In this document: positions 56,716 to 64,000 of the stretch, piece after piece
Layout: each line of letters opens with the position of its first letter
Position numbering within the stretch: the stretch's first letter is position 1
From: Acidilobaceae archaeon
GTDB taxonomy: Archaea > Thermoproteota > Thermoprotei_A > Sulfolobales > Acidilobaceae
Reading direction: 5' to 3'
Assembly (NCBI GenBank): GCA_027080775.1
Contig: JALWPV010000028.1
Location: 62,001 to 126,000, forward strand
DNA length: 64,000 nucleotides
Translations under genes and position numbers: made by a program
Notes under the pieces: generated by a model
Seen by the model: only the letters and a program-made list of their open reading frames with translations
Told to the model about the DNA's origin: nothing
Database searches by the model: none

Positions 56716-58992
56716 TCAGGCGAGGGGCTTCCCCCTAGGCGTAGACTCGGGGATCCTGGCCGCCTTGGCTAGGTACCGTAGCACCCTCAGGGCTCCCCTG
56801 CGCGATAGGAACCTGTTACCGCTACCACAGTAGGGGGAATACACGCACCGGGGGCAGCCATCCTCGCAGGTGCACCCAGCGAGTATCTGCTCCGCCATCG
56901 CGTGTATCCTCTCGAGCCTCTCATACACCAGCCTCGAGGCCCCGTGGCCCCCAGGGGCCGAGTCGTATACTACGACGTGGCCGCTGGGGTAGCTCACTCC
57001 TCCCAGGTCGGTGTCGGAGGCCCCCACGACAGGCCTTGCAGCCGAGATTATGACGTGCTCCAGGGCATGGTACGCGCTTATGGCATCAGTGAAGCTCTCG
57101 AAGCCCGGGTCGGGGTACCGCATCATCACGCCTAGGGTTCTGTAGCGCCAGGTTATGGGCTCCTTGTATGCGACCTCGTTGATCGTCGCCCCACTGTATT
57201 CCTCCCTCACAGTGTACCCGCTAACACTGACCTGGAGCACCAGCTCCCCATAGACGACCTTCATGGGGCCCACATACCTAGACTCTATTGGCGCTATAGA
57301 GACAACGTCCACGGTGTAGAGGGGCTTCGTGTAGAAGCCCACGTCGCCCCCGAGGGGCCTGACGTCGGCCCTCAACCCGTTTAGGTCCAGTCTCACGGAC
57401 ACCATCGCCCTACCGGCGTGGTAGTAGATGGCGCCTGGGTAGAGGTCGTAGAGGGCCTGTGGGAGCTCCCTGTAGCCTATCAGCGCGTCCCTACCCCTCC
57501 TCGAGGCATCGTATATCCTGACCAGAGGGCCGCTGCTGCGGAGGCTCGAGTTCTCCACAACTCCCCGAGCCCTCCTCCAGTCCGGGTAGAAGCGCGTGCC
57601 CCCAACGGGCTTCGCGGCGCCGTCTCTAGCGAGTTCCTCGAGAGCCCTCGCCAGGGGGGCTGGCACGTCGGCCGCGTCGACTAGTCCCTCCTGCAATAGC
57701 AGTGCGGCCGCGTGGACCCTGGCGACGTCCACGTTGGCGGGCTCTATGTATGTGGGGTCCGGCTCCTGCCTGAAGTACTCCAGCGGCCTCGCGAGGAAGT
57801 ACGCCTCTATGGGGTCGTCCCCCAGCACGGTCGCCACAAGGCCCGTGCGCCCCCTCCTGCCAGCTCTGCCAGCCCTCTGTATGTAGCTCGAGTAGCTCCT
57901 GGGAAGCCTGGCCATAACCACCGCATCTAGGTCCCCTATGTCTATGCCCAACTCTAGGGTTGACGTTGCAGCCACAGCCCTAGCCGAGCCCTCGCGCAGG
58001 GCCTCTTCCACCCTCCTCCTCTCCTCGGCCCTAAGCCCGGCCCTATGGACAAGCATCGTAACGCCGAAGCTGCGTCTCGCTATCCTGGCGAGGAGCTCGG
58101 CTGTCTGCTGCGAGTCAGCGAAGCCTATCACCTTAAGGCCCTGCCTCACGAGCTCGGCGACTATTGCCGCTGCCAGTGTCCACCTGCTAGCCCGGCCCTG
58201 CTCCACGAAGACGTGGATCGCTCTCCCCCTACGCCTGCGGGGCCCCTTGACCACCTCCACGTCAACACCGAAGAGTGTGCGGCCTAGCTCCCCGGGGTTG
58301 CCGATAGTGGCGCCGGAGCCTATGTAGAGTATCCTCCTACCCCCAGCTAGCCTGCGGAGCCTGTAGATGACCCACTTGACATGGGCACCGAACACTCCCC
58401 CGAAGGCGTGTAGCTCGTCCAGGACCACTACCCTAACCCTAGACACGAGGCCCCTGAACCTATCGGAGAACGCCATTCCATAGTGCAGCATGTCGGGGTT
58501 TGATACCAGCACGTGTGGGGGGTCTAGGTATATCTCCTGCCTCCTACCCGGCGGCGTATCGCCGTCGAGGACGTCTACCCTATACCCTAGACCGCCCTCG
58601 AATAGCGCCTTGAACCTGTATAGCTGATCCCTAGCGAGTGCCTTGGTTGGATAGAGGATCAGGGCATAGGGCCTAGGAGGGTTGGGGCCAGAGCGCACTA
58701 AAGCCTCGGCTATGGGTATGGCGAATGCCTCAGTCTTGCCCGTGCCAGTGGCGGAGGCGATGACCAGGCTCTTCCTGGCCCTGAAGGCTTCTAGCGCCTC
58801 GAATTGGTGCTTGTATAGCCTCGTGACCCCTAGATCCTCTAGGGCCCTTCTCACCGCTGCCGGTAGCCCGGATTCCTCGAGGACGGGGCCGGAGGGCGGG
58901 TCCCCCGACTCCTCTAGGTGGCTATAGGCGACCCTGCCCCCGAGCCTGCCTATAGTATCGGCTACTGCCTGGAGGATCCTGCTCGGCTCCAA
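56716..58992 (-). CDS. DEAD/H-box helicase with C-terminal DUF1998 (MrfA/Hrq1-like), 758 aa
   Basis: ATP-dependent DNA helicase of superfamily 2. Motif Ia/I SATGTGKTEAFAIPIA, II VVLDELHAFGG (DELH), III GATIGNP, V ELGIDIGDLDAVVMA, VI IQRAGRAGRRGR. C-terminus has the DUF1998 zinc/Fe-S cluster CTCEDGCPRCVYSPYC and AYHALEHVIISA. Bacterial MrfA of this type repairs interstrand crosslinks. TTG 58992 abuts the stop of the preceding small gene with ggggaagg upstream, so they form an operon. Confidence 0.93.
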   Translation of the reverse strand: MEPSRILQAVADTIGRLGGRVAYSHLEESGDPPSGPVLEESGLPAAVRRALEDLGVTRLYKHQFEALEAFRARKSLVIASATGTGKTEAFAIPIAEALVRSGPNPPRPYALILYPTKALARDQLYRFKALFEGGLGYRVDVLDGDTPPGRRQEIYLDPPHVLVSNPDMLHYGMAFSDRFRGLVSRVRVVVLDELHAFGGVFGAHVKWVIYRLRRLAGGRRILYIGSGATIGNPGELGRTLFGVDVEVVKGPRRRRGRAIHVFVEQGRASRWTLAAAIVAELVRQGLKVIGFADSQQTAELLARIARRSFGVTMLVHRAGLRAEERRRVEEALREGSARAVAATSTLELGIDIGDLDAVVMARLPRSYSSYIQRAGRAGRRGRTGLVATVLGDDPIEAYFLARPLEYFRQEPDPTYIEPANVDVARVHAAALLLQEGLVDAADVPAPLARALEELARDGAAKPVGGTRFYPDWRRARGVVENSSLRSSGPLVRIYDASRRGRDALIGYRELPQALYDLYPGAIYYHAGRAMVSVRLDLNGLRADVRPLGGDVGFYTKPLYTVDVVSIAPIESRYVGPMKVVYGELVLQVSVSGYTVREEYSGATINEVAYKEPITWRYRTLGVMMRYPDPGFESFTDAISAYHALEHVIISAARPVVGASDTDLGGVSYPSGHVVVYDSAPGGHGASRLVYERLERIHAMAEQILAGCTCEDGCPRCVYSPYCGSGNRFLSRRGALRVLRYLAKAARIPESTPRGKPLA

Positions 58993-59385
58993 CTACCTTC
59001 CCCAGTTGTATCTCCTGATATACTTGTCGAGGCCAAGGGCTGCAGCGGCCCTCTCAACCGCCCACGAGTACGAGGGGTCCCCCCTGGAGAGTCTAACCTT
59101 CAACCGCCTATAGACAGCCCTGAGAACCTCCCTGCCCTCGCTGTCCACAACACTGAAGGCCCCGGAAACCCTCCCAGAGGGCCCCCTGACAAGCCTTACC
59201 ACCACGAGCACGTCACCGGGGCCTAAGTCAACGTCAACCGCGCCAGCGTACCCCCTGCTATAGGTTTTAGCTGCTACCGATTGACGCGTCGGCCTCGAGT
59301 AGACCTCCACGCGACCCGAGGCTCTAACCACGACCACTATCCTCGTCGCCGCATGCTTGCCGGTCCTGCTGACGCTCCTCTCCAC
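58993..59385 (-). CDS. hypothetical protein, operon partner of the helicase, 130 aa
   Basis: Beta-rich N-terminal half (ATRIVVVVRASGRVEVYSRP, GAVDVDLGPGDVLVVVRLVRG) then helical basic C-terminal half (EVLRAVYRRLKVRLSRGDPSYSW). It is basic and might bind nucleic acid. No family recognised. GTG 59385 is preceded by ggaggt. Its stop is directly followed by the helicase start. Confidence 0.6.
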   Translation of the reverse strand: MERSVSRTGKHAATRIVVVVRASGRVEVYSRPTRQSVAAKTYSRGYAGAVDVDLGPGDVLVVVRLVRGPSGRVSGAFSVVDSEGREVLRAVYRRLKVRLSRGDPSYSWAVERAAAALGLDKYIRRYNWGR

Positions 59386-59472
59386 AGCAACCTCCAGGGT
59401 CCTCCACCCCCCGCCAGCCGCGGGAGGGTGGAACTGATTAATCCAGAGCCCCCAGGGGCTCGGGGGCCTTGT

Positions 59473-60549
59473 TTGGGGCGCGAGGCCGACGTCGCAGTAG
59501 TAGGCCTGGGACCCGCCGGGGCAACGCTAGCCTTCGAGGCGGCCAGAAGGGGGTTAGAGGTCTCGGGCTTCGATGTGTCGAGGCGCTACACGAAGGCGTG
59601 TGGCAACGCCACGCCAGCAGAGGGCGAGGCAGCCCTATATGCCGAGTACTTCGACGCTGTTAAGTGTGAGGTTAACAACTTCTCCATACTAGTCGAGGGC
59701 AGGGAGGCGGCGGGGCTCTCGAGTAGGAGGCCCCTGTGGGTTATAATGGATAAGGAGAGTGTTGTTGCAGGCCTACGCGAGGCGGCGGAGGCCGAGGGCG
59801 CTGTCCTAGCGTATTCCCCCTCCGAGGCTCCCGGCGGGCGGGTGGTGATAGATGCTAGGGGGCCCTACGCTGCTGGCGACTATATACTACTCTATAGGAT
59901 CATCGCTAAGGCACCCGGCTGGGAGGGTGGCACCGCCCTCATAGACTTCAGGGTGTCAGAGGGCGGCCTCTACTGGGTCTTCCCGGACTCCCACGGAGTA
60001 GTAAACGCTGGCGCAGGATTCATCAGACCCCACAGGCCCGTGGAGTTGAGGGACGCCATAAAGGCCTACCTGGAGAGGCTCCTAGGGCCCTACGAGGTCC
60101 TCGACGAGAGGGCCGCCCCCCTGGCGGTGCTCCGCCCTCCCCGTCTCTACGGCAAGCAGAGGATCTACATAGGCGAGGCAGCGGGCCTCGTGAACGCCCT
60201 CTCGGGTGAGGGTATAAGGCAGGCCGTGGCAAGCGCCCTCAGGCTAGCCGAGGCCCTCCACTCCTGTGACGTGCACCCCGAGTGCTCGAAGAAGAGGTAC
60301 CGAACCTATACTAGGAGCCTGGAGATGGAGGCCTCACTCTCCAAGTTCCTCCTCAGAGCCGTCCTGCGCGCGGGTAAGAGGAGGTCGAGCGAGGCCCTGG
60401 AGGCCCTCAGCACTGGTTTCTGGAGGGACTTCCTCAGGGGCCGCCTCGCGAGGGCCCTACTCAGGGTCCCTCTGGCCCCTAGAGCCCTCCTAAGGGCTTC
60501 CCTAATGCTCGCCTCGGCCGCTATATCTCGAGGATCTTCTCTACCTTAG
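59473..60549 (+). CDS. geranylgeranyl reductase family flavoprotein, 358 aa
   Basis: FAD-dependent reductase, GGR/FixC-like. VVGLGPAGATLAFEAARRGLEV at the N-terminus, ACGNATPA (the usual C-G signature), VIMDKESVVAGLREAAEAEGA, GGLYWVFPDSHGVVNAGAGFI, YIGEAAGLVNALSGEGIRQAVAS. It likely saturates isoprenoid chains of membrane lipids or quinones; an ETF-linked role is a less likely alternative. TTG 59473 has gggggcc six bases upstream. The long frame to 59281 overlaps the divergent gene. The end overlaps the convergent gene by 29 bases. Confidence 0.85.
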   Translation: MGREADVAVVGLGPAGATLAFEAARRGLEVSGFDVSRRYTKACGNATPAEGEAALYAEYFDAVKCEVNNFSILVEGREAAGLSSRRPLWVIMDKESVVAGLREAAEAEGAVLAYSPSEAPGGRVVIDARGPYAAGDYILLYRIIAKAPGWEGGTALIDFRVSEGGLYWVFPDSHGVVNAGAGFIRPHRPVELRDAIKAYLERLLGPYEVLDERAAPLAVLRPPRLYGKQRIYIGEAAGLVNALSGEGIRQAVASALRLAEALHSCDVHPECSKKRYRTYTRSLEMEASLSKFLLRAVLRAGKRRSSEALEALSTGFWRDFLRGRLARALLRVPLAPRALLRASLMLASAAISRGSSLP

Positions 60550-61117
60550 CTATCACGGCCTCTAGGGAGTGCGCCCTCCCCTGACGACATATCTGGTACT
60601 CGATTACACCATCCGCCACGCGTATACGGACGTTGACGCCTGGCTCCTCTAGGGTAATGTAGCCCTCCTCGCTCTTCTCAACCTTGTACCCCCTTACCTT
60701 GAGGCTCCTATAGATGTAGTCGAGGTCGAGCGCCTCCTTCTTGAGCCTCTCCGCGGGATTACGCTTTATCTCTTCCGCGGCGCTCTTCGCCCTCTCAGCC
60801 ACGAGCGGACAGGAGTCCTCGTATTCTCTGGCCAGCTCCTCGAGGATCTCGGTTAGGACCCACTCGAGCTGGTGCGCTCTCAGCAGCTCTACGAGATCCT
60901 GGAAGTCCGAGGAGTCCAGGTACTCGACGAGTCTCGATGGGTCGCCCCCGAATACACTGAACTTGAACTTATCCTCAGCTCGGCCCAGGGCCTTCCTTAT
61001 GTCACTAATGACCGGTAATGGTATCTTAGCCGTGTTCCTAGCTATAACCCTGTTAGCGATGTGCCTGAGGAAGTCTTTACTAGCCCTACACTCCCTAGCA
61101 GCGCTCATCCCCTGCAT
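60521..61117 (-). CDS. hypothetical helical protein, 198 aa
   Basis: Helical over residues 5-150: RASKDFLRHIANRVIARNTAKIPLPVISDIRKALG, LVEYLDSSDFQDLVELLRAHQLEWVLTEILEELAREYE in pieces, then a small beta meander (KVRGYKVEKSEEGYITLEEPGVNVRIRVADGVIEYQIC). Cytosolic. No family recognised. ATG 61117 or 61108 (MSAARE) is the start. Convergent with the reductase gene and overlapping it. Confidence 0.6.
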   Translation of the reverse strand: MQGMSAARECRASKDFLRHIANRVIARNTAKIPLPVISDIRKALGRAEDKFKFSVFGGDPSRLVEYLDSSDFQDLVELLRAHQLEWVLTEILEELAREYEDSCPLVAERAKSAAEEIKRNPAERLKKEALDLDYIYRSLKVRGYKVEKSEEGYITLEEPGVNVRIRVADGVIEYQICRQGRAHSLEAVIAKVEKILEI

Positions 61118-61186
61118 CCCTGGTTAGCCACGCTATGGGGCTTGAAATCCTCTTCCTCTAATGGCTGGCGCTGATACGCAATACAG

Positions 61187-61477
61187 TTAAAGCGGGACTG
61201 CGCGTATGGCGTCTTCCTCCACGCTTACAATCTTCACCTTAAGGTTTATGCCCGGCTCCACATCGTCTACAAGCACTTTGAAGCCCCTATAGTAGCCGAT
61301 GCCTCTCCCATCCTCGTCGAGAGAGACTATCCTGACACTTACAACGTCGCCGGGGCTCGGGGGCTTGCCTGCCCTGGGATCTGGCGCGCCGTGCCTAGCG
61401 GCTGAGGGGTAAACACTCAGCCTCTGAATGTTGGAGGAGTAGATGTCCCTCCTGACCCTCTTCCTCCTGCGACCCAT
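61187..61477 (-). CDS. TRAM-domain protein, 96 aa
   Basis: Arg-rich start (MGRRRKRVRRDIYSS), then a TRAM beta-barrel in the last 55 residues: PGDVVSVRIVSLDEDGRGIGYYRGFKVLVDDVEPGINLKVKIVSVEEDAIRA. The DGRGIGYYRGFKVLV motif is diagnostic. TRAM proteins bind RNA, some act as cold-shock-like RNA chaperones in archaea. ATG 61477. Confidence 0.85.
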   Translation of the reverse strand: MGRRRKRVRRDIYSSNIQRLSVYPSAARHGAPDPRAGKPPSPGDVVSVRIVSLDEDGRGIGYYRGFKVLVDDVEPGINLKVKIVSVEEDAIRAVPL

Positions 61478-61574
61478 TAATCTCTGGCCTCGAATGCGCC
61501 GGGTGCGGGGGGAGGTTTTATTTGTCCCGGGCTAGCACGTTGGGGTGGGATGAAGAGCTGGAAGGACTGAAGAG

Positions 61575-62735
61575 GTGAGGAGGCTGAGCTACGCGGACCG
61601 TCTCCTCCCCCCGGTACTCATACTGGCCGGGCTCTTGGTTGCACTCGCCTGCGGCGCTTGGATCTACCACGACGCCCGCTTCTACTCCTCCGCTCTAGGC
61701 GGCCGGTACGTGAGCGATGAGATCTACTATGTCGACGTTGCTAGGCGGCTGCTCATAAACGTTTTCCACGTGAGGGGCGTGCACTGGTATAACTGGAGCG
61801 GTAAGACTAACCCGGACTATTACAACCCCGAGCACCCTCCCCTGGGGAAGTACATCATCGGGCTCTCGATGCTTCTCTGCGGCGATAGACCCGCGTGCTG
61901 GAGGATGCCTGGTGTCTTGGAGGCCTCGCTCGTCCCCATAGTGTTGTATCTAGGCTACGCCCTCAGGCGGCGATCGGCTTGGAGCGTGATCGCCGGCTTG
62001 GCGGCGGCTCTAGCGGCGGCCTCCGCCGTGTCGCTTAGATACGAGGCGGCTGTTGCAATGCTCGATATACACCAAGCCTTCTTCGAGTCGCTGGCCATAG
62101 CGGCTCTAGCCCTCGAGAGCCCCCTAGCCGCATCCATTCTAGTAGGGCTAGCGGCCTCCGTGAAGTATAGCGGCCTATTCATGGTGCCAGCACTATGGGT
62201 CTACCCCCTGGCTAAGGGTAGCCCGAGGCGGGAGCGCGTGAAAGTCTTCATAGAGTCCATACTGGCCCCGGTACTGGTGATACTCGCAGTCAACGCCCCG
62301 ATAATAGCGCATTTCGGGTTCAAGTGGTTCTGGGAGAACTCCGTGGTAGGGGCCCTCTCCTGGCACACGGAGAGCAGGCCCCCGGGCCCACCTGTCTCCT
62401 CGCCCGGAGGATGGCTGGTGAACGCTAACCCCTTCTACTTCGACTATAACACCATGATAGGAGGCGTGGCCAACACTCTGCTACAGGTCTCAGCGCTCCT
62501 AATAGGGGGGGTAGCGCTGGTCTACGCCTTCGCATACAACTCCTGGCCGGCCTCGGGGGCCGCCTCCCTATACTCGATCCTAGCTATGTACCTCCTCCTC
62601 TCGCATCTCTACATATTCCACATACCACACCTAAAGGGCAACCAGACCCTCTACAGCTTCTACCTCGTGCAGCTGACCCCTGCGAGCGCGGCTGTTATGG
62701 GGGACCTCGTGGCTCTAATGGGGGGCGACTCTTGA
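61575..62735 (+). CDS. membrane glycosyltransferase, GT39/PMT-like, 386 aa
   Basis: About nine hydrophobic helices. The luminal loop YVSDEIYYVDVARRLL and YNPEHPPLGKYIIGL, with the conserved D-E and H-P-P-L-G-K, is the signature of the dolichyl-phosphate-mannose protein mannosyltransferase/GT39 fold. It probably adds a sugar to S-layer proteins or lipids outside the membrane. Shorter than eukaryotic PMTs and lacking a MIR domain. GTG 61575 begins it. It overlaps the next gene by four bases. Confidence 0.82.
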   Translation: MRRLSYADRLLPPVLILAGLLVALACGAWIYHDARFYSSALGGRYVSDEIYYVDVARRLLINVFHVRGVHWYNWSGKTNPDYYNPEHPPLGKYIIGLSMLLCGDRPACWRMPGVLEASLVPIVLYLGYALRRRSAWSVIAGLAAALAAASAVSLRYEAAVAMLDIHQAFFESLAIAALALESPLAASILVGLAASVKYSGLFMVPALWVYPLAKGSPRRERVKVFIESILAPVLVILAVNAPIIAHFGFKWFWENSVVGALSWHTESRPPGPPVSSPGGWLVNANPFYFDYNTMIGGVANTLLQVSALLIGGVALVYAFAYNSWPASGAASLYSILAMYLLLSHLYIFHIPHLKGNQTLYSFYLVQLTPASAAVMGDLVALMGGDS

Positions 62736-63508
62736 GGCTGAGGCTAGCCGTGCTGCAGCCTGGAGGCACGGGCTTGGGGGTAACCCGGGAGTTGGCCCGG
62801 GGAGTGGAGGCTGACCTGCTCCTTTTACCCGAGAACTGGCTGGCCCCGAGACCCATACCCCTCAGCGAGTACCTGGAGGCGTCGACCGCCCTGGCTTCCA
62901 TGGTCGGCGCCCCCGTCCTGGCTGGAAGCCAGTATGTGATTGCCGAGGGTGAGGCCCAGAGCCTGGGTGTCATAGCGTTCCCCGATGGATCTTATGAGAT
63001 AGTGTGCGGCAAGGCATTCCCCTCGGCCAGCATAGGCGAGAGGGGCCGGATCTCCCCCACCCCGCTTGGGAGGCCCTTCGAGGTATCGGGAATAGCGTTC
63101 GCCTGCATCGTCTGCGTTGACATATACTACCCTGAGATCTCGAGGTACATGGCCCTGAGAGGAGCAGAAGTCATAGTGAACCCGGCTAGCATACCGTGGA
63201 ACCGCGTGTGGAGCTGGAGGGCAGTGCTATCCGCCAGGGCGGCGGAGAACATTATCTACACGATAGGCGTTAATAAGACGGGCACCGCGTACCCCGATGG
63301 GAGGGTGACGGGCGGGCACAGCGCCGTATACGCCCCAGACGGTGAACCACTAGCATCACTGGGTCCGCACCCCGGCGTCCTCCACGCAACAATAGACACC
63401 GGTGCTAGGCGGGTCGTCCTGGAGAGGAGGCGCTTCCTAGATGACGCCCGCGCCCTGGAGGCTAGGGGCCTCTACAACTGGGGCGCCCTGCATAACCGCA
63501 CGATTTAA
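62732..63508 (+). CDS. carbon-nitrogen hydrolase (nitrilase superfamily), 258 aa
   Basis: Catalytic triad Glu-Lys-Cys visible: LLLLPENW (Glu near 36), VCGKAFPS (Lys near 92) and CIVCVDIYYPE (Cys near 130). RYMALRGAEVIVNPASIPWN follows. Amide or nitrile hydrolysis; substrate unknown. TTG 62732 overlaps the glycosyltransferase gene by four bases, so they are co-translated. The apgM gene follows 35 bases on. Confidence 0.9.
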   Translation: MRLRLAVLQPGGTGLGVTRELARGVEADLLLLPENWLAPRPIPLSEYLEASTALASMVGAPVLAGSQYVIAEGEAQSLGVIAFPDGSYEIVCGKAFPSASIGERGRISPTPLGRPFEVSGIAFACIVCVDIYYPEISRYMALRGAEVIVNPASIPWNRVWSWRAVLSARAAENIIYTIGVNKTGTAYPDGRVTGGHSAVYAPDGEPLASLGPHPGVLHATIDTGARRVVLERRRFLDDARALEARGLYNWGALHNRTI

Positions 63509-63543
63509 CCCCGGAGACCCCGCCCTCGGAGGCGGTGGATAGA

Positions 63544-64000
63544 GTGGCCCTCCCAGTTAAGATCCTCTACGTGGTCCTAGACGGGGCCGCGGATGGCTCG
63601 GCGCCTAGGAGGTCCCTCGACATAGCGTCCACCCCGAACCTCGACGTGCTCGCGGGGAGGGCTAGGTGCTACTCTCTATACACCATAGCCAGGGGGGTGG
63701 CGCCGGAGAGCGACTCAGCCGTCATGAGCCTCCTAGGCTATGACCCACACAGATACTACACGGGCAGGGGGCCCCTGGAGGCCCTCGGAGCGGGCGTAGA
63801 GTTCCACGATGGACAGGTAGCGTTTAGGGCCAACTTCGCCACCGTGGACCCGAAGACTATGAAGATAATCGATAGGAGAGCCGGCAGGAGCCTCACTAGC
63901 AGGGAAGCCAGGATCCTAGCTGAAGCGCTTGACGGAATGATGCTGGCTGGCGGCGAGGCGAGGGCGCGCTTCAAGGCCACCGTAGGACATAGAGCCGTGC
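63544..64000 (+). CDS. apgM: 2,3-bisphosphoglycerate-independent phosphoglycerate mutase (archaeal ApgM), 3' end outside window
   Basis: The first 152 residues are present. The start KILYVVLDGAADGS and TPNLDVLA, the metal-site serine in ESDSAVMSLLGYDP, and GRGPLEALGAGVEF and VAFRANFATVD are characteristic of archaeal ApgM, which interconverts 3- and 2-phosphoglycerate in glycolysis/gluconeogenesis. GTG 63544 has ggaggcggtg just upstream. The gene follows the nitrilase in the same operon direction and runs off the right edge. Confidence 0.93.
   Translation, partial: MALPVKILYVVLDGAADGSAPRRSLDIASTPNLDVLAGRARCYSLYTIARGVAPESDSAVMSLLGYDPHRYYTGRGPLEALGAGVEFHDGQVAFRANFATVDPKTMKIIDRRAGRSLTSREARILAEALDGMMLAGGEARARFKATVGHRAV

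Noticed and set aside
59281-59472. 64-residue extension of the geranylgeranyl reductase-like protein
   Set aside because: The FAD motif normally lies at the very N-terminus; TTG 59473 has a ribosome site, and the extension is antisense to the helicase partner gene.

Overview
The window reads as chromosome of a hyperthermophilic crenarchaeon (Thermoproteota), most likely Desulfurococcales-like (Aeropyrum, Hyperthermus, Pyrodictium and Pyrolobus are the type of organism meant; the genus cannot be fixed from sequence alone). Grounds: crenarchaeal PolB1-type replicative DNA polymerase, A1:U72 initiator tRNA carrying an intron, encoded CCA ends on all four tRNAs, heavy use of TTG and GTG starts behind GGTG/GGAGG Shine-Dalgarno sites, several apparently leaderless genes about 26 nt after TATA boxes, and very tight packing with many convergent overlaps. 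I see no insertion sequence, CRISPR array, integrase or rRNA gene.

Layout. 1-5 kb: start of a pyruvate:ferredoxin oxidoreductase gamma gene, a small regulator, a NUDIX hydrolase, and a two-gene flavoprotein dehydrogenase (sarcosine/proline dehydrogenase-like) whose Fe-S modules look degenerate. 4.7-8.7 kb: type IV pilus-like locus (pilin, secretion ATPase, two separate TadC/FlaJ-type membrane proteins) with an unusual palindrome and hairpins in its leader. 8.8-24 kb: zinc-ribbon TackOD1-like protein plus Sir2 deacylase, cysS, antiporter, peroxiredoxin, tRNA-Arg(UCU) with a D-loop insertion, an E1-like enzyme, aconitase, stress protein, DUF1646 transporter, radical SAM protein. 24-30 kb: electron transfer flavoprotein (etfA, etfB), DUF424, and a 2-oxoacid:ferredoxin oxidoreductase. 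30-44 kb: small nuclease-like protein, tRNA-Arg(CCU), MarC, a circularly permuted GTPase, a ferredoxin with an Asp cluster ligand, PAC2, a large membrane Fe-S/heme-b protein of the HdrD/EtfD type, PolB1, and indolepyruvate:ferredoxin oxidoreductase (iorA, iorB). 44-50 kb: initiator tRNA, sulfur carrier plus TtuA (tRNA thiolation), a phospholipid synthase, tungsten aldehyde:ferredoxin oxidoreductase, tRNA-Val, and a cysteine-rich gene that has no canonical start codon. 50-64 kb: cytidine deaminase, MoxR ATPase plus VWA protein, TatD-like hydrolase, PhoH-KH ATPase, DUF1998 helicase, geranylgeranyl reductase-like flavoprotein, TRAM protein, a membrane glycosyltransferase, a nitrilase, and the start of apgM.

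How the parts fit. Three different 2-oxoacid:ferredoxin oxidoreductases, aldehyde:ferredoxin oxidoreductase and a ferredoxin point to ferredoxin-linked oxidation of amino-acid-derived keto acids and aldehydes. ETF together with the membrane HdrD/EtfD-like protein suggests a second route that delivers electrons from flavoprotein dehydrogenases to the quinone pool. The E1-like enzyme, ubiquitin-like sulfur carrier and TtuA make a plausible complete set for tRNA 2-thiolation. The strongest leads for follow-up are the CTG-start (or frameshifted) zinc-finger gene at 49.5-49.9 kb, a pair of paralogous coiled-coil/winged-helix proteins 15 kb apart, the Fe-S-less dehydrogenase pair, and the pilus leader.
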